This document shows positions 50,309-58,747 of a stretch of DNA of 64,000 bases, piece after piece. The stretch is from positions 1 to 64,000 of the forward strand of contig NZ_LOBC01000012.1 in assembly GCF_001583695.1 (NCBI RefSeq). Reading direction: 5' to 3'. Origin of the DNA: Bacillus wiedmannii (GTDB taxonomy: Bacteria > Bacillota > Bacilli > Bacillales > Bacillaceae_G). The position numbers and the translations under genes were made by a program. How positions within the stretch are numbered: position 1 is the first letter of the stretch; each line of letters begins with the position of its first letter. The notes beneath the pieces are model-generated. The model made no database searches. It worked only from the letters and a program-made list of their open reading frames with translations, and had not been told where the DNA came from.

Positions 50309-50827
50309 ATGGCAATGAGCAACAACGATATATTAAAAAGAGTAAGGTACGCTTTAGATATAAGAGATATAGATATGGTAGAAATCTTTAAACTTGGTGG
50401 TATGGAAGTAACGAAAGAAGACGTAGTTGATATGCTTACAAAAATAAAGAGAGCTCCTCAGCATGAAGCTGAAAATGATGATGTAATCGAAGATGAGTAC
50501 GTAAAAACATGCGATATGATGATGTTAGAGGCATTTTTCAATGGATTTATTACTTTAAAAAGAGGGAAGCAAGATCCGAAACCAGGACAACCGGCACCTG
50601 TACAAAGCAAAGAGAGTGCGAATAATCTTCTTCTAAAGAAAATGAAAATTGCACTATCTTTAACGAGTGAGGATGTACTTGATATATTAGATAGCGTAGG
50701 CGTTATAGTAACAAAGGGAGAATTAGGAGCCCTATTAAGAAAGAAAGGCCATAAAAATTACAAAGAGTGCGGCGATAGATACGCAAGGAATTTCATTAAG
50801 GGATTAGGTGTAAAGTATAGAGGGTAA
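50309..50827 (+). CDS. DUF1456 (YehS-like) protein
   Basis: 172 residues containing two copies of the DUF1456 repeat, NDILKRVRYALDIRDIDMVEIF (residue 5 on) and LLLKKMKIALSLTSEDVLDILD (about 110 on), each followed by a GGMEVTKEDV/VGVIVTKGEL segment. A charged linker joins them. Cytoplasmic, function unknown. CAGGAGGC precedes the ATG at 50309; the in-frame ATG at 50264 lacks a ribosome site. Confidence 0.88.
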   Translation: MAMSNNDILKRVRYALDIRDIDMVEIFKLGGMEVTKEDVVDMLTKIKRAPQHEAENDDVIEDEYVKTCDMMMLEAFFNGFITLKRGKQDPKPGQPAPVQSKESANNLLLKKMKIALSLTSEDVLDILDSVGVIVTKGELGALLRKKGHKNYKECGDRYARNFIKGLGVKYRG

Positions 50828-50861
50828 TGAGTTTGTTAAAGCAGCAAATGATATAATAGGT

Positions 50862-50892
50862 AGAGTAGGGCGTTTGTATCCTACTCTTTTTT
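50862..50892 (+). terminator. terminator of the DUF1456 gene
   Basis: GAGTAGGG pairs with CCTACTC around a 9-nt loop, followed by T6. Confidence 0.88.
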
Positions 50893-50922
50893 ATTTGTAA
50901 AAATAATATGCTAGGTGATGAA

Positions 50923-51630
50923 ATGGTACATACATATTTAGGTGAGACAATTAATTTTCATATAACTTATAAAAAGAAAAAGTCGGTGCGTCTTTTTGTA
51001 GATTCGTACGGAAATGTGGAAGTGCAGGCTCCGAAAGGGACACCTGTTGAATACTTAGTCCAGTTGCTGGAGGAGAAGTGGGATTGGATTCAGAAAACAT
51101 GTAAGGAAATGCAAGAGCGAGCGCTTGGACCACAGGAAAAGGATTATGATCAAGGAGAGGGTTTTCTGTATTTAGGGAATACGTATCCGATACAGATTTC
51201 TCAAGATGCAAGTATTACGCAAGACAATGCAGTGTTTGAAGGTAATAAGCTACATATTTATGTGAAAGAGCTTAAGGATGAGAAAGTCCAGCAGGCTTTA
51301 AAACGATTTTACTATAAGCAGTGTAAGTCATTAGTAGAGAAGAGTATTAAGGTGCATCAAAGTAACTTCAAAACAAAACCACGTTCTATTCGTATTACAG
51401 ATAGTAGTCGTACGTGGGGAACTTGTGATTCAAATTTACAGCTAACATTTAATTGGAAGTTAGCGATGGCACCACAGCAAGTAATTGATTATGTAGTTGT
51501 TCATGAAATGTGCCATATGGTTCATTTAAATCATGATCGCTCTTTTTGGCGTCTTGTCGGGAAGATAATGCCCGATTATAAGGAAATGGAGAATTGGTTA
51601 GCGTTATCTAGTTGGAAGATGACGGTTTAG
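50923..51630 (+). CDS. YgjP/SprT-like zinc metallopeptidase
   Basis: 235-residue DUF45/M48-type protein. The gluzincin motif HEMCH lies in DYVVVHEMCHMVHLNHDRSFW, with a further metal-ligand region downstream (MPDYKEMENWL). The N-terminal half forms the beta-rich YgjP domain (SVRLFVDSYGNVEVQAPKGTP). Substrate unknown. The ATG at 50923 is placed just after AGGTGAT; an in-frame ATG at 50908 is possible. Confidence 0.85.
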   Translation: MVHTYLGETINFHITYKKKKSVRLFVDSYGNVEVQAPKGTPVEYLVQLLEEKWDWIQKTCKEMQERALGPQEKDYDQGEGFLYLGNTYPIQISQDASITQDNAVFEGNKLHIYVKELKDEKVQQALKRFYYKQCKSLVEKSIKVHQSNFKTKPRSIRITDSSRTWGTCDSNLQLTFNWKLAMAPQQVIDYVVVHEMCHMVHLNHDRSFWRLVGKIMPDYKEMENWLALSSWKMTV

Positions 51631-51633
51631 TAA

Positions 51634-51780
51634 GGAATATCGATTTTTATCGGTAAATCGAAATTTATCGTCGAATCGTTGATATATTGTAAGTTACGAT
51701 AGATATATTTGAAAAATCGTTGATATATTGTGAGTAATGATAGATATACTCGAAAAATCGTTGATATAATTTCAGTTACC
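51634..51780. repeat. 41-bp tandem repeat array (about 2.6 copies) with an upstream related segment
   Basis: AATCGTTGATATATTG recurs at 51674, 51715 and, diverged, at 51756, giving an exact 41-bp period; copies 1 and 2 differ at only a few positions. The preceding TCGGTAAATCGA and the last copy's CGTTGATATAATTTCAGTTACC both recur at 57859 and 57906, about 6 kb away. Non-coding. It probably belongs to a dispersed intergenic repeat family. Confidence 0.8.
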
Positions 51781-51802
51781 ATAGAATCGTTTGGTGAAGA
51801 GA

Positions 51803-51838
51803 AAGTAAAAAGGAAGGGATACCCCTTCCTTTTTACTT
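51803..51838. terminator. bidirectional terminator of the GNAT gene
   Basis: AAGTAAAAAGGAAGGG pairs perfectly (16 bp) with CCCTTCCTTTTTACTT, with A- and T-rich flanks on both sides. Confidence 0.9.
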
Positions 51839-51843
51839 ATAGA

Positions 51844-52539
51844 TTATCGTCCAAACTTCACAATAAAAGTATCGTCTATTTTTACCATCTCATACCCACG
51901 ATACCCTTCCGAAAGCAACGCCTGCTGTCCAACAGCGTCACTCATCGGAACACTCTTAACATCCGTCCAATTTCTTTCCTTGTCCCCACGCAATTCCTTC
52001 ACAAAAACATAGCGCATACTCCCGCCATATTTCTTCTTCAATGCAGCAATCTCCATTCCTTGCGCAAATTTATCCTTTAAACTTGGAATGTTAAAAGGAG
52101 CTACGGTGCAGCACACGTAATCGTATTTACCATCTTCTTTTTGTAATTCATCCATGATGACTGTCGCTAATATTTTTTGCATTCCATTTCCTCGGCAGTT
52201 TGGATGAACGTTTGATATTTCTTGATAGATGACGCGGTGTAGTTCGCTTTCTGATAGGCCAATATCAAGTCCTAAATGTTCGTCGTCGATAGGAGGGACG
52301 AGTAGGGCGCGAAATGCGATGAGTTCGTTTTTTATAAAAGCACCGATCATCATGCCGTTTCCTTCTAGAATGTATTGAAATTCTTCTTGTGAGAGTGGTT
52401 GTAAACGACTTTTATCTTCTAGTGCTTCCACTACGATGTTTTGTAGTGATAAAATTTGTTCGATGTGCTCTAGTGATAGTAATGTAACATGAAATGATTC
52501 GTTATTTTGTTTTAATGTTCCTTCGTATAGAACCGTCAT
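51844..52539 (-). CDS. GNAT-family N-acyltransferase
   Basis: 231 residues with a GNAT core. HPNCRGNGMQKILATVIMDEL is the acyl-CoA pyrophosphate loop (R-G-x-G-x variant), followed by YDYVCCTVAPFNIPSLK. The N-terminal part contains a VEALEDKSRLQPLSQEEF helix typical of this subgroup. It is the second gene of a minus-strand pair with the racemase (14 nt gap), so it may acylate the amino acids the racemase acts on. The acyl donor and substrate are not known. RBS AAGGAGGACTATC. Confidence 0.85.
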   Translation of the reverse strand: MTVLYEGTLKQNNESFHVTLLSLEHIEQILSLQNIVVEALEDKSRLQPLSQEEFQYILEGNGMMIGAFIKNELIAFRALLVPPIDDEHLGLDIGLSESELHRVIYQEISNVHPNCRGNGMQKILATVIMDELQKEDGKYDYVCCTVAPFNIPSLKDKFAQGMEIAALKKKYGGSMRYVFVKELRGDKERNWTDVKSVPMSDAVGQQALLSEGYRGYEMVKIDDTFIVKFGR

Positions 52540-52553
52540 ATGATAGTCCTCCT

Positions 52554-53663
52554 TTAGCGTACAACGTCTTGAAAGACGGTTAGTTCTTGTAATGTATCTT
52601 CATTTATTTCAATGCCGAGTCCTGGCTTTTCGTTTAAGCGAATAAATGGTACGTCGTAATGTAAGTTTCCGATGTCTTTCGTGAACTTTAATGGACCTGT
52701 AAGTTCAACGCTCGTAATGATTTTTTTTGAGAAAGCGACATGGAATCCTGCGGAAGAGGCAACGGATGATTCGACCATGGATCCAACTTGGCATTCAATG
52801 CCGGCCATTTCTGCTTGATGAGCGAGTTTTACAGCGGGATATATGCCGCCGCATTTCATTAGTTTTATATTCACTTTATCAGCCGCGTCTAATTTAATGA
52901 TTTGGCGCATTTCACGAGAACCTTTTAATCCTTCATCAATCATAAGCGGAAGGTCTGTTTTAGAGCGAATGTGAGCCATTGCGTCAATATCGTCTGCGAC
53001 AACAGGCTGTTCAATCCAGTCGATGTTTAAATGATCTAATGAACGAAGGGCCGTTAATGTGTTTGCACTATTTTGCCACCCTTGGTTTACATCAACACGA
53101 ATCGCGATATCACTTCCTACACGTTCACGTACAGCTTCAATACGTTTTACATCTTCTTTTACATTTGTACCGACTTTCATTTTGAAAGATTGGTAACCTT
53201 TCTGAATCATAGAGGCAGCTTCTTCTGCCATGTCCTCTGGATTAGCAATACTTAAGACGTGAGTGACAGGGAAGTCTTCATGGTAGCGCCCGCCAATTAA
53301 TTGATATACAGGTTGATTTAATTTTTTGCCCATTATATCAAAACAAGCAATATCAATCGCGGCCTTCGCAGTAGGCACACCGTAAATTGTATTGTCCATC
53401 ATATCGTGTATTTTCTCGATAGTCATTGGATTTTGTCCGATGAGAGCAGGTGCAAGTGTATGTTTTAAAGTATGGAAAGTACTTTCCCATGATTCGCCTG
53501 TAACGTGATCATCAGCAACGCCCTCACCGTAACCGATAATGCCTTCATCTGTTTCCATTTTGACGATAATAGAAGGCATATCAGAATAAGAACCATAACT
53601 AATAACAAACGGATTGCGAAGCGGTAAACGAATTGCGTAAAGATGAATAGCTGTAATTTTCAT
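52554..53663 (-). CDS. enolase-superfamily racemase, probable N-succinyl amino acid racemase
   Basis: 369 residues, muconate-lactonizing subgroup. Acid/base Lys161 and Lys163 form the KMK motif. Metal ligands are Asp191 (RVDVNQGW), Glu218 (IEQP) and Asp243 (IDEG), and Lys267 lies on the other face (NIKLMKCGG). I see no DxD motif of dipeptide epimerases near the eighth strand (SVELTGPLKF). From memory, B. cereus BC0371 of this type was assigned as an N-succinyl-Arg/Lys racemase. The start follows GGAAGGGGTTTC at usable spacing. Confidence 0.85.
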   Translation of the reverse strand: MKITAIHLYAIRLPLRNPFVISYGSYSDMPSIIVKMETDEGIIGYGEGVADDHVTGESWESTFHTLKHTLAPALIGQNPMTIEKIHDMMDNTIYGVPTAKAAIDIACFDIMGKKLNQPVYQLIGGRYHEDFPVTHVLSIANPEDMAEEAASMIQKGYQSFKMKVGTNVKEDVKRIEAVRERVGSDIAIRVDVNQGWQNSANTLTALRSLDHLNIDWIEQPVVADDIDAMAHIRSKTDLPLMIDEGLKGSREMRQIIKLDAADKVNIKLMKCGGIYPAVKLAHQAEMAGIECQVGSMVESSVASSAGFHVAFSKKIITSVELTGPLKFTKDIGNLHYDVPFIRLNEKPGLGIEINEDTLQELTVFQDVVR

Positions 53664-53756
53664 TGAATAGAAACCCCTTCCTGTTTACAATAGTTTTGTA
53701 CATTTGATATAGTTGACGTTAAATAGTCGTTAATTAATGATAAGGAGTTAGAGAAA

Positions 53757-55028
53757 ATGATGATAAAAATTGCAGTTGTCGGTTCAAAGGAGTTTATGGA
53801 GAATCTTTTACCTATTGCTCATAAACTAGAAGAAATAGAGATTGATTCATACATTTACCTCCATCCGGCGGAATCTTCTGAACTTTTGAAGCATTTAAAG
53901 CCTTGTGATTTCATCTTTTTCTCAGGTGCTTTACCTTATTATATGGCAAAAGAAATAAGAGAACAATTACGAATTCCAAGTACGTACTTACAGCAAGACG
54001 AGACAACTGTCGCATCTTCTATTCTTTCTGTCATGTATCACCAACGTATTCAACCACATAACATTTCAATTGATTTAGTAGACCGCTCATTTATTACAAA
54101 TGTGTTCCATGATATCGGTATAAAAGAAAATCCACAAGTGTTTGATTATGAAAATATGCTGTGGAGTAAAGATGAAATAAAGAGAGTTATTGATTTTCAT
54201 GTAGCTAAATACCAATCTGGAGAGGCTCATTTAGCTTTAACTAGCATTCACGCTGTCTATGATGAACTTCAAAAAATAGGTATTCCTTCAGAGCGTATGA
54301 TAGATCCGAGGCAATCCATTATACATGGGTTAAAAGATGCGAAAATAAAAGCTGAGTTAGCAAAAAGCCATTCAGCTACTGTTGGTGCTTGTAGGATTTC
54401 TTCTTTAGAATTACGAGAAGGTTTGCTTGAGCAATTAGATGTCATTTCAAAAGAACTACGTGGTTCATTTAAAAAAGTTGATGAAATGACGTTCATTTTG
54501 TATACGACTCGTGGTGATATTGAATCGATTATAAAAACAAATATGATAAATGATTTATTTGCGAGTATAGAAGGAACGATAGCTATTGGATTTGGTTACG
54601 GAAAAACTGTGAAGGAAGCAGAGCAAAATGCTAAAATCGCTCAAAGTTTTGCGAAGAATAATCCAATAGACCACTGTTTTTATATACTAACAAGTGATAA
54701 AGAACTATTTGGTCCGTTCCCGAAAGAACAGAGAGTACAAAGTTTGAAGAATGACAACCCGGAACTCATGAAAATAGCGAAGGAAACGAAACTGAGTCCA
54801 GCAAACTTATCAAAAATTATTCAATTTAGTCAATCACATCCGTCATTGAAGTTTACAGCAGCGGATCTTTCTGAATACTTACAAGTGACTCGCCGATCAA
54901 CAGAAAGGTTATTAAAGAAACTAGTTGATTATGGGTATGCTCATATTTGCGGCGAGGAAATGCCCTATCAACAAGGGCGCCCCCGCGCAATATATGAAAT
55001 GAATTTACCGGTATCTTTAAGCTTCTAG
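53757..55028 (+). CDS. transcriptional regulator with a nucleotide-cyclase-like middle domain
   Basis: 423 residues. The N-terminal part (1-120) looks like a Rossmann-type sensor (IAVVGSKEFMENLL, DFIFFSGALPYYMA). The middle (about 225-320) contains GTIAIGFGYGKTVKEAEQNA, reminiscent of GGDEF/GTP-cyclohydrolase-III-like folds but without a GGDEF signature. The C-terminal winged helix-turn-helix (about 355-415; KFTAADLSEYLQVTRRSTERLLKKLVDYGYA) should bind DNA. It is divergent from the racemase operon, which it probably controls. The family is not one I can name. RBS AAGGAG; it overlaps the convergent nhaC by 12 nt. Confidence 0.75.
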   Translation: MMIKIAVVGSKEFMENLLPIAHKLEEIEIDSYIYLHPAESSELLKHLKPCDFIFFSGALPYYMAKEIREQLRIPSTYLQQDETTVASSILSVMYHQRIQPHNISIDLVDRSFITNVFHDIGIKENPQVFDYENMLWSKDEIKRVIDFHVAKYQSGEAHLALTSIHAVYDELQKIGIPSERMIDPRQSIIHGLKDAKIKAELAKSHSATVGACRISSLELREGLLEQLDVISKELRGSFKKVDEMTFILYTTRGDIESIIKTNMINDLFASIEGTIAIGFGYGKTVKEAEQNAKIAQSFAKNNPIDHCFYILTSDKELFGPFPKEQRVQSLKNDNPELMKIAKETKLSPANLSKIIQFSQSHPSLKFTAADLSEYLQVTRRSTERLLKKLVDYGYAHICGEEMPYQQGRPRAIYEMNLPVSLSF

Positions 55029-56438
55029 TTGTGCCTTTTGTTTTTTTAATAGTTCTGCTTTTTCAATGTCTGATAGTTTCGTAATTGTGAGACCAGTTAT
55101 GCCGTAAATGATTGAAATAATAGGTACGATGAAATTCAATATAGCATAAGGAGCATATTCGAATGCGCCAACTCCAAGTGTTGCGAGTATAAATACACCA
55201 CATGTATTCCAAGGTACGAAAACAGAAGTTAATGTTCCGCCATCTTCTAATGCTCTGGATAAATTTTTAGAATGTAGTCCTTTTTCTGTGTATGCATTTG
55301 CGTACATTCTTGAAGGAACAACAATCGAAATATATTGTTCAGAGCAAGTAAGGTTTGTTGCAAAGCAAGATGCGATAGTAGAAGCGATAAGTCCTTTTGC
55401 TGATGTCGCTAATTTTAAAATTTGATTTACAATTGAGCGAAGAATGCCAGTATGTTCTAATACTCCTCCAAAAGTCATAGCGACAATTGTCATAGAAACT
55501 GTATTCATCATCGAATTTAAGCCACCGCGGTTAAAGAGTTCGTCTACTAGCTTGTTACCAGTGTCTATGACAAACCCATTTTGGAGTGCACCGACAGATG
55601 CGGAGACAGAACCACCTTGAATAAAGACTTGTGATAAAAATCCTAAAATAATACCTACGAGAATAGCCGGGATCGCAGGAACCTTTTTAGCGACCAATAC
55701 CATAACAACTACAGGTATGATTAATAGGAAAGGTGAGATAACAAAGTTTTGTTGCAATACTTGTAACGTTTGATCGATACCTTTTGCATCAATATCGTTA
55801 GCGCCGAAGCTTCTTCCTAAGAACGCATAAACGATAAGAGTAATAATTAAACCTGGAATTGTAGTAAATAACATATGACGAATATGTGTGAATAGATCTG
55901 TATTTGTTAATCCTGCAGCTAAGTTTGTCGTGTCTGAAAGCGGTGACATTTTATCGCCGAAATAAGAACCGGAAATGATAGCACCGGCAACCATTGGAGC
56001 TGGGATTCCCATACTTAGGCCAATTCCCATTCCTGCAACCCCAATTGTTCCCATTGTAGACCAAGAGCTACCGATAGCTAATGCAACAATAGAACAAATA
56101 ATTGTAATTGAAACTAAAAATAGTGATGGAGTTAAAAGATTTAAACCGTAATAAATCATTGTTGCGACGATTCCGCCGCCAATCCAAGCACCAATCGTTA
56201 AACCTACTAGAATAATGATAACGATAGCGGGTAATGCGAGGCGAATTCCTTTATACATTGCTTCTTCAATGTCGTTCCATTTGTAACCGTAACGCCAAGC
56301 AACGATAGAAGCAACGGTTGTACCGATAATAAGTGGGACGTGAGGGCTTTGTTTTAATACAACAATTGTAACCATCATAACTGCAACTGTAATGATAATA
56401 GGGATTATTGCTACGCCAAAAGGTATTTCTTTTTTCAT
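55017..56438 (-). CDS. nhaC: NhaC-family sodium/proton antiporter
   Basis: 473 residues with about twelve membrane helices. It shows family segments SSWSTMGTIGVAGMGIG, ISGSYFGDKMSPLSDTTNLAAG and FVPWNTCGVFI. NhaC proteins exchange Na+ for H+, and some homologues move organic substrates such as malate/lactate or amino acids. Its place between amino-acid-modifying genes suggests the latter is worth considering. The ATG at 56438 follows GAGGAGGCAATT; the in-frame start at 56453 is rejected. Confidence 0.9.
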   Translation of the reverse strand: MKKEIPFGVAIIPIIITVAVMMVTIVVLKQSPHVPLIIGTTVASIVAWRYGYKWNDIEEAMYKGIRLALPAIVIIILVGLTIGAWIGGGIVATMIYYGLNLLTPSLFLVSITIICSIVALAIGSSWSTMGTIGVAGMGIGLSMGIPAPMVAGAIISGSYFGDKMSPLSDTTNLAAGLTNTDLFTHIRHMLFTTIPGLIITLIVYAFLGRSFGANDIDAKGIDQTLQVLQQNFVISPFLLIIPVVVMVLVAKKVPAIPAILVGIILGFLSQVFIQGGSVSASVGALQNGFVIDTGNKLVDELFNRGGLNSMMNTVSMTIVAMTFGGVLEHTGILRSIVNQILKLATSAKGLIASTIASCFATNLTCSEQYISIVVPSRMYANAYTEKGLHSKNLSRALEDGGTLTSVFVPWNTCGVFILATLGVGAFEYAPYAILNFIVPIISIIYGITGLTITKLSDIEKAELLKKQKAQLEA

Positions 56439-56714
56439 AAATTGCCTCCTCATTATGTATGTTTGTATTTTTAGAATTGTCGCAAAATAGACGTTATTAA
56501 ATTATAATAACTAAAAATTGATATGAGCGTCAATAAAAAACAGAAAATAAGGAATGTTCTATCGTTATAAAGTGAGTGGAAATAAGTTGTCGATCGTATT
56601 TAAAAATAAACAATTGACTTTTTTCTTAAAATTCAATATGTTCATAAAAACATCTGTTTTTCATAAGTATAATTAACCTGAATGGTTTTGAAATTTGGGA
56701 AGGAGAATGTAGCT

Positions 56715-57830
56715 TTGAAAACATTAGAATTACAAGAGCGGTTAACTGAAATTTTTCAGCATTTACATGAAAACCCTGAAGTGAGTTGGAAAGAGTATGA
56801 AACGACAGCGTATATTACTAACTTTTTAAAAGAAGAAGGAATTTCATATAAAATATTTGATGATTGCCCAGGCGTGATTGCTGAAATTGGAAGCGGAAAT
56901 CCAGTTATTGCAATTCGTGCCGATATGGATGCACTTTGGCAAGAAGTGGACGGAGAGTTTAAAGCGAATCATTCATGTGGTCACGATGCTCATATGACAA
57001 TTGTGATGGGGCTTATTTTACAATTGAAAAATATGAGATGGGATAGTGGAACGGTTAGATTTATTTTTCAGCCGGCAGAGGAAAAAGGAAATGGTTCTTT
57101 AAAGATGGTAGAGAAGGGTGCTGTGGATGATGCTGATTTCTTATTTGGTGTTCATTTAAGACCGATTGAAGAACTGCCTTTGAAACAAGCTGCCCCGTCT
57201 ATTCGTCACGGAGCAGCAGGATTTTTAGAAGGAACGATTCATGGAGATGATGCACATGGGGCACGCCCACATCAAGGGGTAAATGCAATTGACGTCATTT
57301 CTATGATCAATATCGGTTTGAAAAATATATGGCTACCACCGCAAAGTTCATATTCAGTGAAGATGACAAGGTGCCAAGCTGGTGGAGATAATTTAAATAT
57401 CATTCCAGGTAACGGGCATTTTAGCTTAGATGTCAGAGCAGAAAATAATATATTACTAAATGAATTGAAGCAAAAAATAGAGCGAGTAATTCTATCAGCG
57501 GAATCAATGGGATCTAAAGTATGTTATGAGTGGATTGATCTTGCACCAGGAGCTGAAGTGTCAGAAGAAGCTGAGCGCTTTATGCGAAAAGGCATTCTTG
57601 AAGTATACGGGGAAGAGGGGTGCACTGGACCGCTGTATACGACAGGAAGCGATGATTTCCATTACTACACAGTGAAGAGACCACATTTAAAAGCTGTCAT
57701 GCTTGGACTAGGGGCCAACCTACAACCTGGATTACACCATCCATATATGAAGTTCGATCATAGTTGTATTATGGATGGAGTAGAAATATTGAAACAAACT
57801 GTATTGAAAGTATTAGAGGACAGGGGCTAG
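56715..57830 (+). CDS. M20-family metal-dependent amidohydrolase
   Basis: 371 residues, M20D-type (N-acyl-amino acid or hippurate hydrolase family). Metal-binding segments: IRADMDALWQ, the CGHDAHMT motif, FQPAEEKGNG, the lid domain HGAAGFLEGTIHGDDAHGARPHQG, and YTTGSDDFHYY. It may deacylate the N-acyl-L-amino acids produced in this cluster. TTG at 56715 is preferred because GGAAGGAG sits 9 nt upstream; the ATG at 56682 has no ribosome site. Confidence 0.88.
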   Translation: MKTLELQERLTEIFQHLHENPEVSWKEYETTAYITNFLKEEGISYKIFDDCPGVIAEIGSGNPVIAIRADMDALWQEVDGEFKANHSCGHDAHMTIVMGLILQLKNMRWDSGTVRFIFQPAEEKGNGSLKMVEKGAVDDADFLFGVHLRPIEELPLKQAAPSIRHGAAGFLEGTIHGDDAHGARPHQGVNAIDVISMINIGLKNIWLPPQSSYSVKMTRCQAGGDNLNIIPGNGHFSLDVRAENNILLNELKQKIERVILSAESMGSKVCYEWIDLAPGAEVSEEAERFMRKGILEVYGEEGCTGPLYTTGSDDFHYYTVKRPHLKAVMLGLGANLQPGLHHPYMKFDHSCIMDGVEILKQTVLKVLEDRG

Positions 57831-57847
57831 ATAGCTCCTGTTTTTTT
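57820..57847 (+). terminator. terminator of the M20 gene
   Basis: ACAGGGGCT pairs with AGCTCCTGT (one G-U) across the stop codon, followed by T7. Confidence 0.85.
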
Positions 57848-57849
57848 GT

Positions 57850-57930
57850 AGGAATTTGTCGGTAAGTCGATATTCCTTGTTGAAACATCGATATATTGAA
57901 AAAAACGTTTATATAATTTCACGTACCTAT
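57850..57930. repeat. second copy of the 51.6-kb repeat family
   Basis: TCGGTAAGTCGA (57859), GATATATTG (57890) and CGTTTATATAATTTCACGTACC (57906-57927) match 11/12, 9/9 and 19/22 bases of the array at 51634-51780. The first two keep identical 31-nt spacing. This copy lacks the 41-bp internal duplication. Non-coding. Confidence 0.7.
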
Positions 57931-58002
57931 TAATTTGATGAAAAATCCTTCTCCAGTACATGGTGTATAATAAGAAGTACCATTTCTTAATAGGAGAAAA
58001 AA

Positions 58003-58611
58003 ATGAACGAACAATATTATGATGCAGTTTTAAATATAAAAACAGTAGGTGAACAAAAAGGGTTTAACAAGTCTATGCACTATCACCGTTATGAACCGAC
58101 CCCATATAGCGGATTAGATGAGTTACTGAATCAATATGAGATAAAACGTAGTGACCGAGTTGTAGATTTCGGATGCGGAAAAGGACGATTAAACTTTTAC
58201 ATGCATCATAAGTGTGATGCTTCAGCGGTTGGAATTGAAATGAATGAAGAGTTTTATAAAGAAGCAATGGATAATCTTGAGCGTTATGCACGAAAGGTAA
58301 GAAACAGTAAAGATAAAATTGGGTTTGAATGTTGTTTAGCGCAAGAATATGAGATTGATCCACGTGATAATCGGTTTTATTTCTTTAATCCATTTTCTGT
58401 ACAAGTGTTTATGAACGTAGTCAATAACATTTTGCTTTCGGTAGAGGAAACAGAGAGAGAAGTGGATATTATTTTATATTATCCTTCTGAGGACTATATT
58501 TTCTTCTTAGAAAATCAGACTGCGTTTGAATTGAAGAGGGAAGTTAGATTGCCAGGTGTTTATGAGAAGAATGGGAATGAGAGGTTTTTAGTGTATAGAT
58601 TGGAGTGTTAA
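58003..58611 (+). CDS. class I SAM-dependent methyltransferase
   Basis: 202 residues with the SAM-binding motif RVVDFGCGKGRLNFYMH (about 52-68), the acidic-loop segment VGIEMNEEFY and a motif-IV-like FYFFNPFSVQVF. The NPF element resembles amino-methyltransferases, but the substrate is unknown. AGGAGAAAA precedes the ATG. Monocistronic. Confidence 0.85.
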   Translation: MNEQYYDAVLNIKTVGEQKGFNKSMHYHRYEPTPYSGLDELLNQYEIKRSDRVVDFGCGKGRLNFYMHHKCDASAVGIEMNEEFYKEAMDNLERYARKVRNSKDKIGFECCLAQEYEIDPRDNRFYFFNPFSVQVFMNVVNNILLSVEETEREVDIILYYPSEDYIFFLENQTAFELKREVRLPGVYEKNGNERFLVYRLEC

Positions 58612-58614
58612 TGT

Positions 58615-58677
58615 ATGGGTGCTTGGGGAGTAGCAATATTATCAGACGATATCTTTAATATGCTGGAAGGAATTTGA
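58615..58677 (+). pseudogene. truncated DUF4259 gene start
   Basis: ATG opens MGAWGVAILSDDIFNMLEGI and stops. MGAWG-x-G/A-x-x-x-DD is the distinctive N-terminus of DUF4259 proteins, normally over 100 residues. Only the first 20 codons remain, with a terminator 15-50 nt on. It is probably the 5' stub of a deleted gene. Confidence 0.6.
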
Positions 58678-58690
58678 CGACCATATAATG

Positions 58691-58731
58691 TAATAAAAAA
58701 AGACGCGCTCCCAATTGGAAGCGCGTCTTTT
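58691..58731. terminator. bidirectional terminator shared with ahpF
   Basis: AAAAGACGCGCT-CC pairs with GG-AGCGCGTCTTTT, with an A-run on the left and T-run on the right. It ends ahpCF on the minus strand. Confidence 0.92.
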
Positions 58732-58747
58732 ACTCACGTCTATATAA

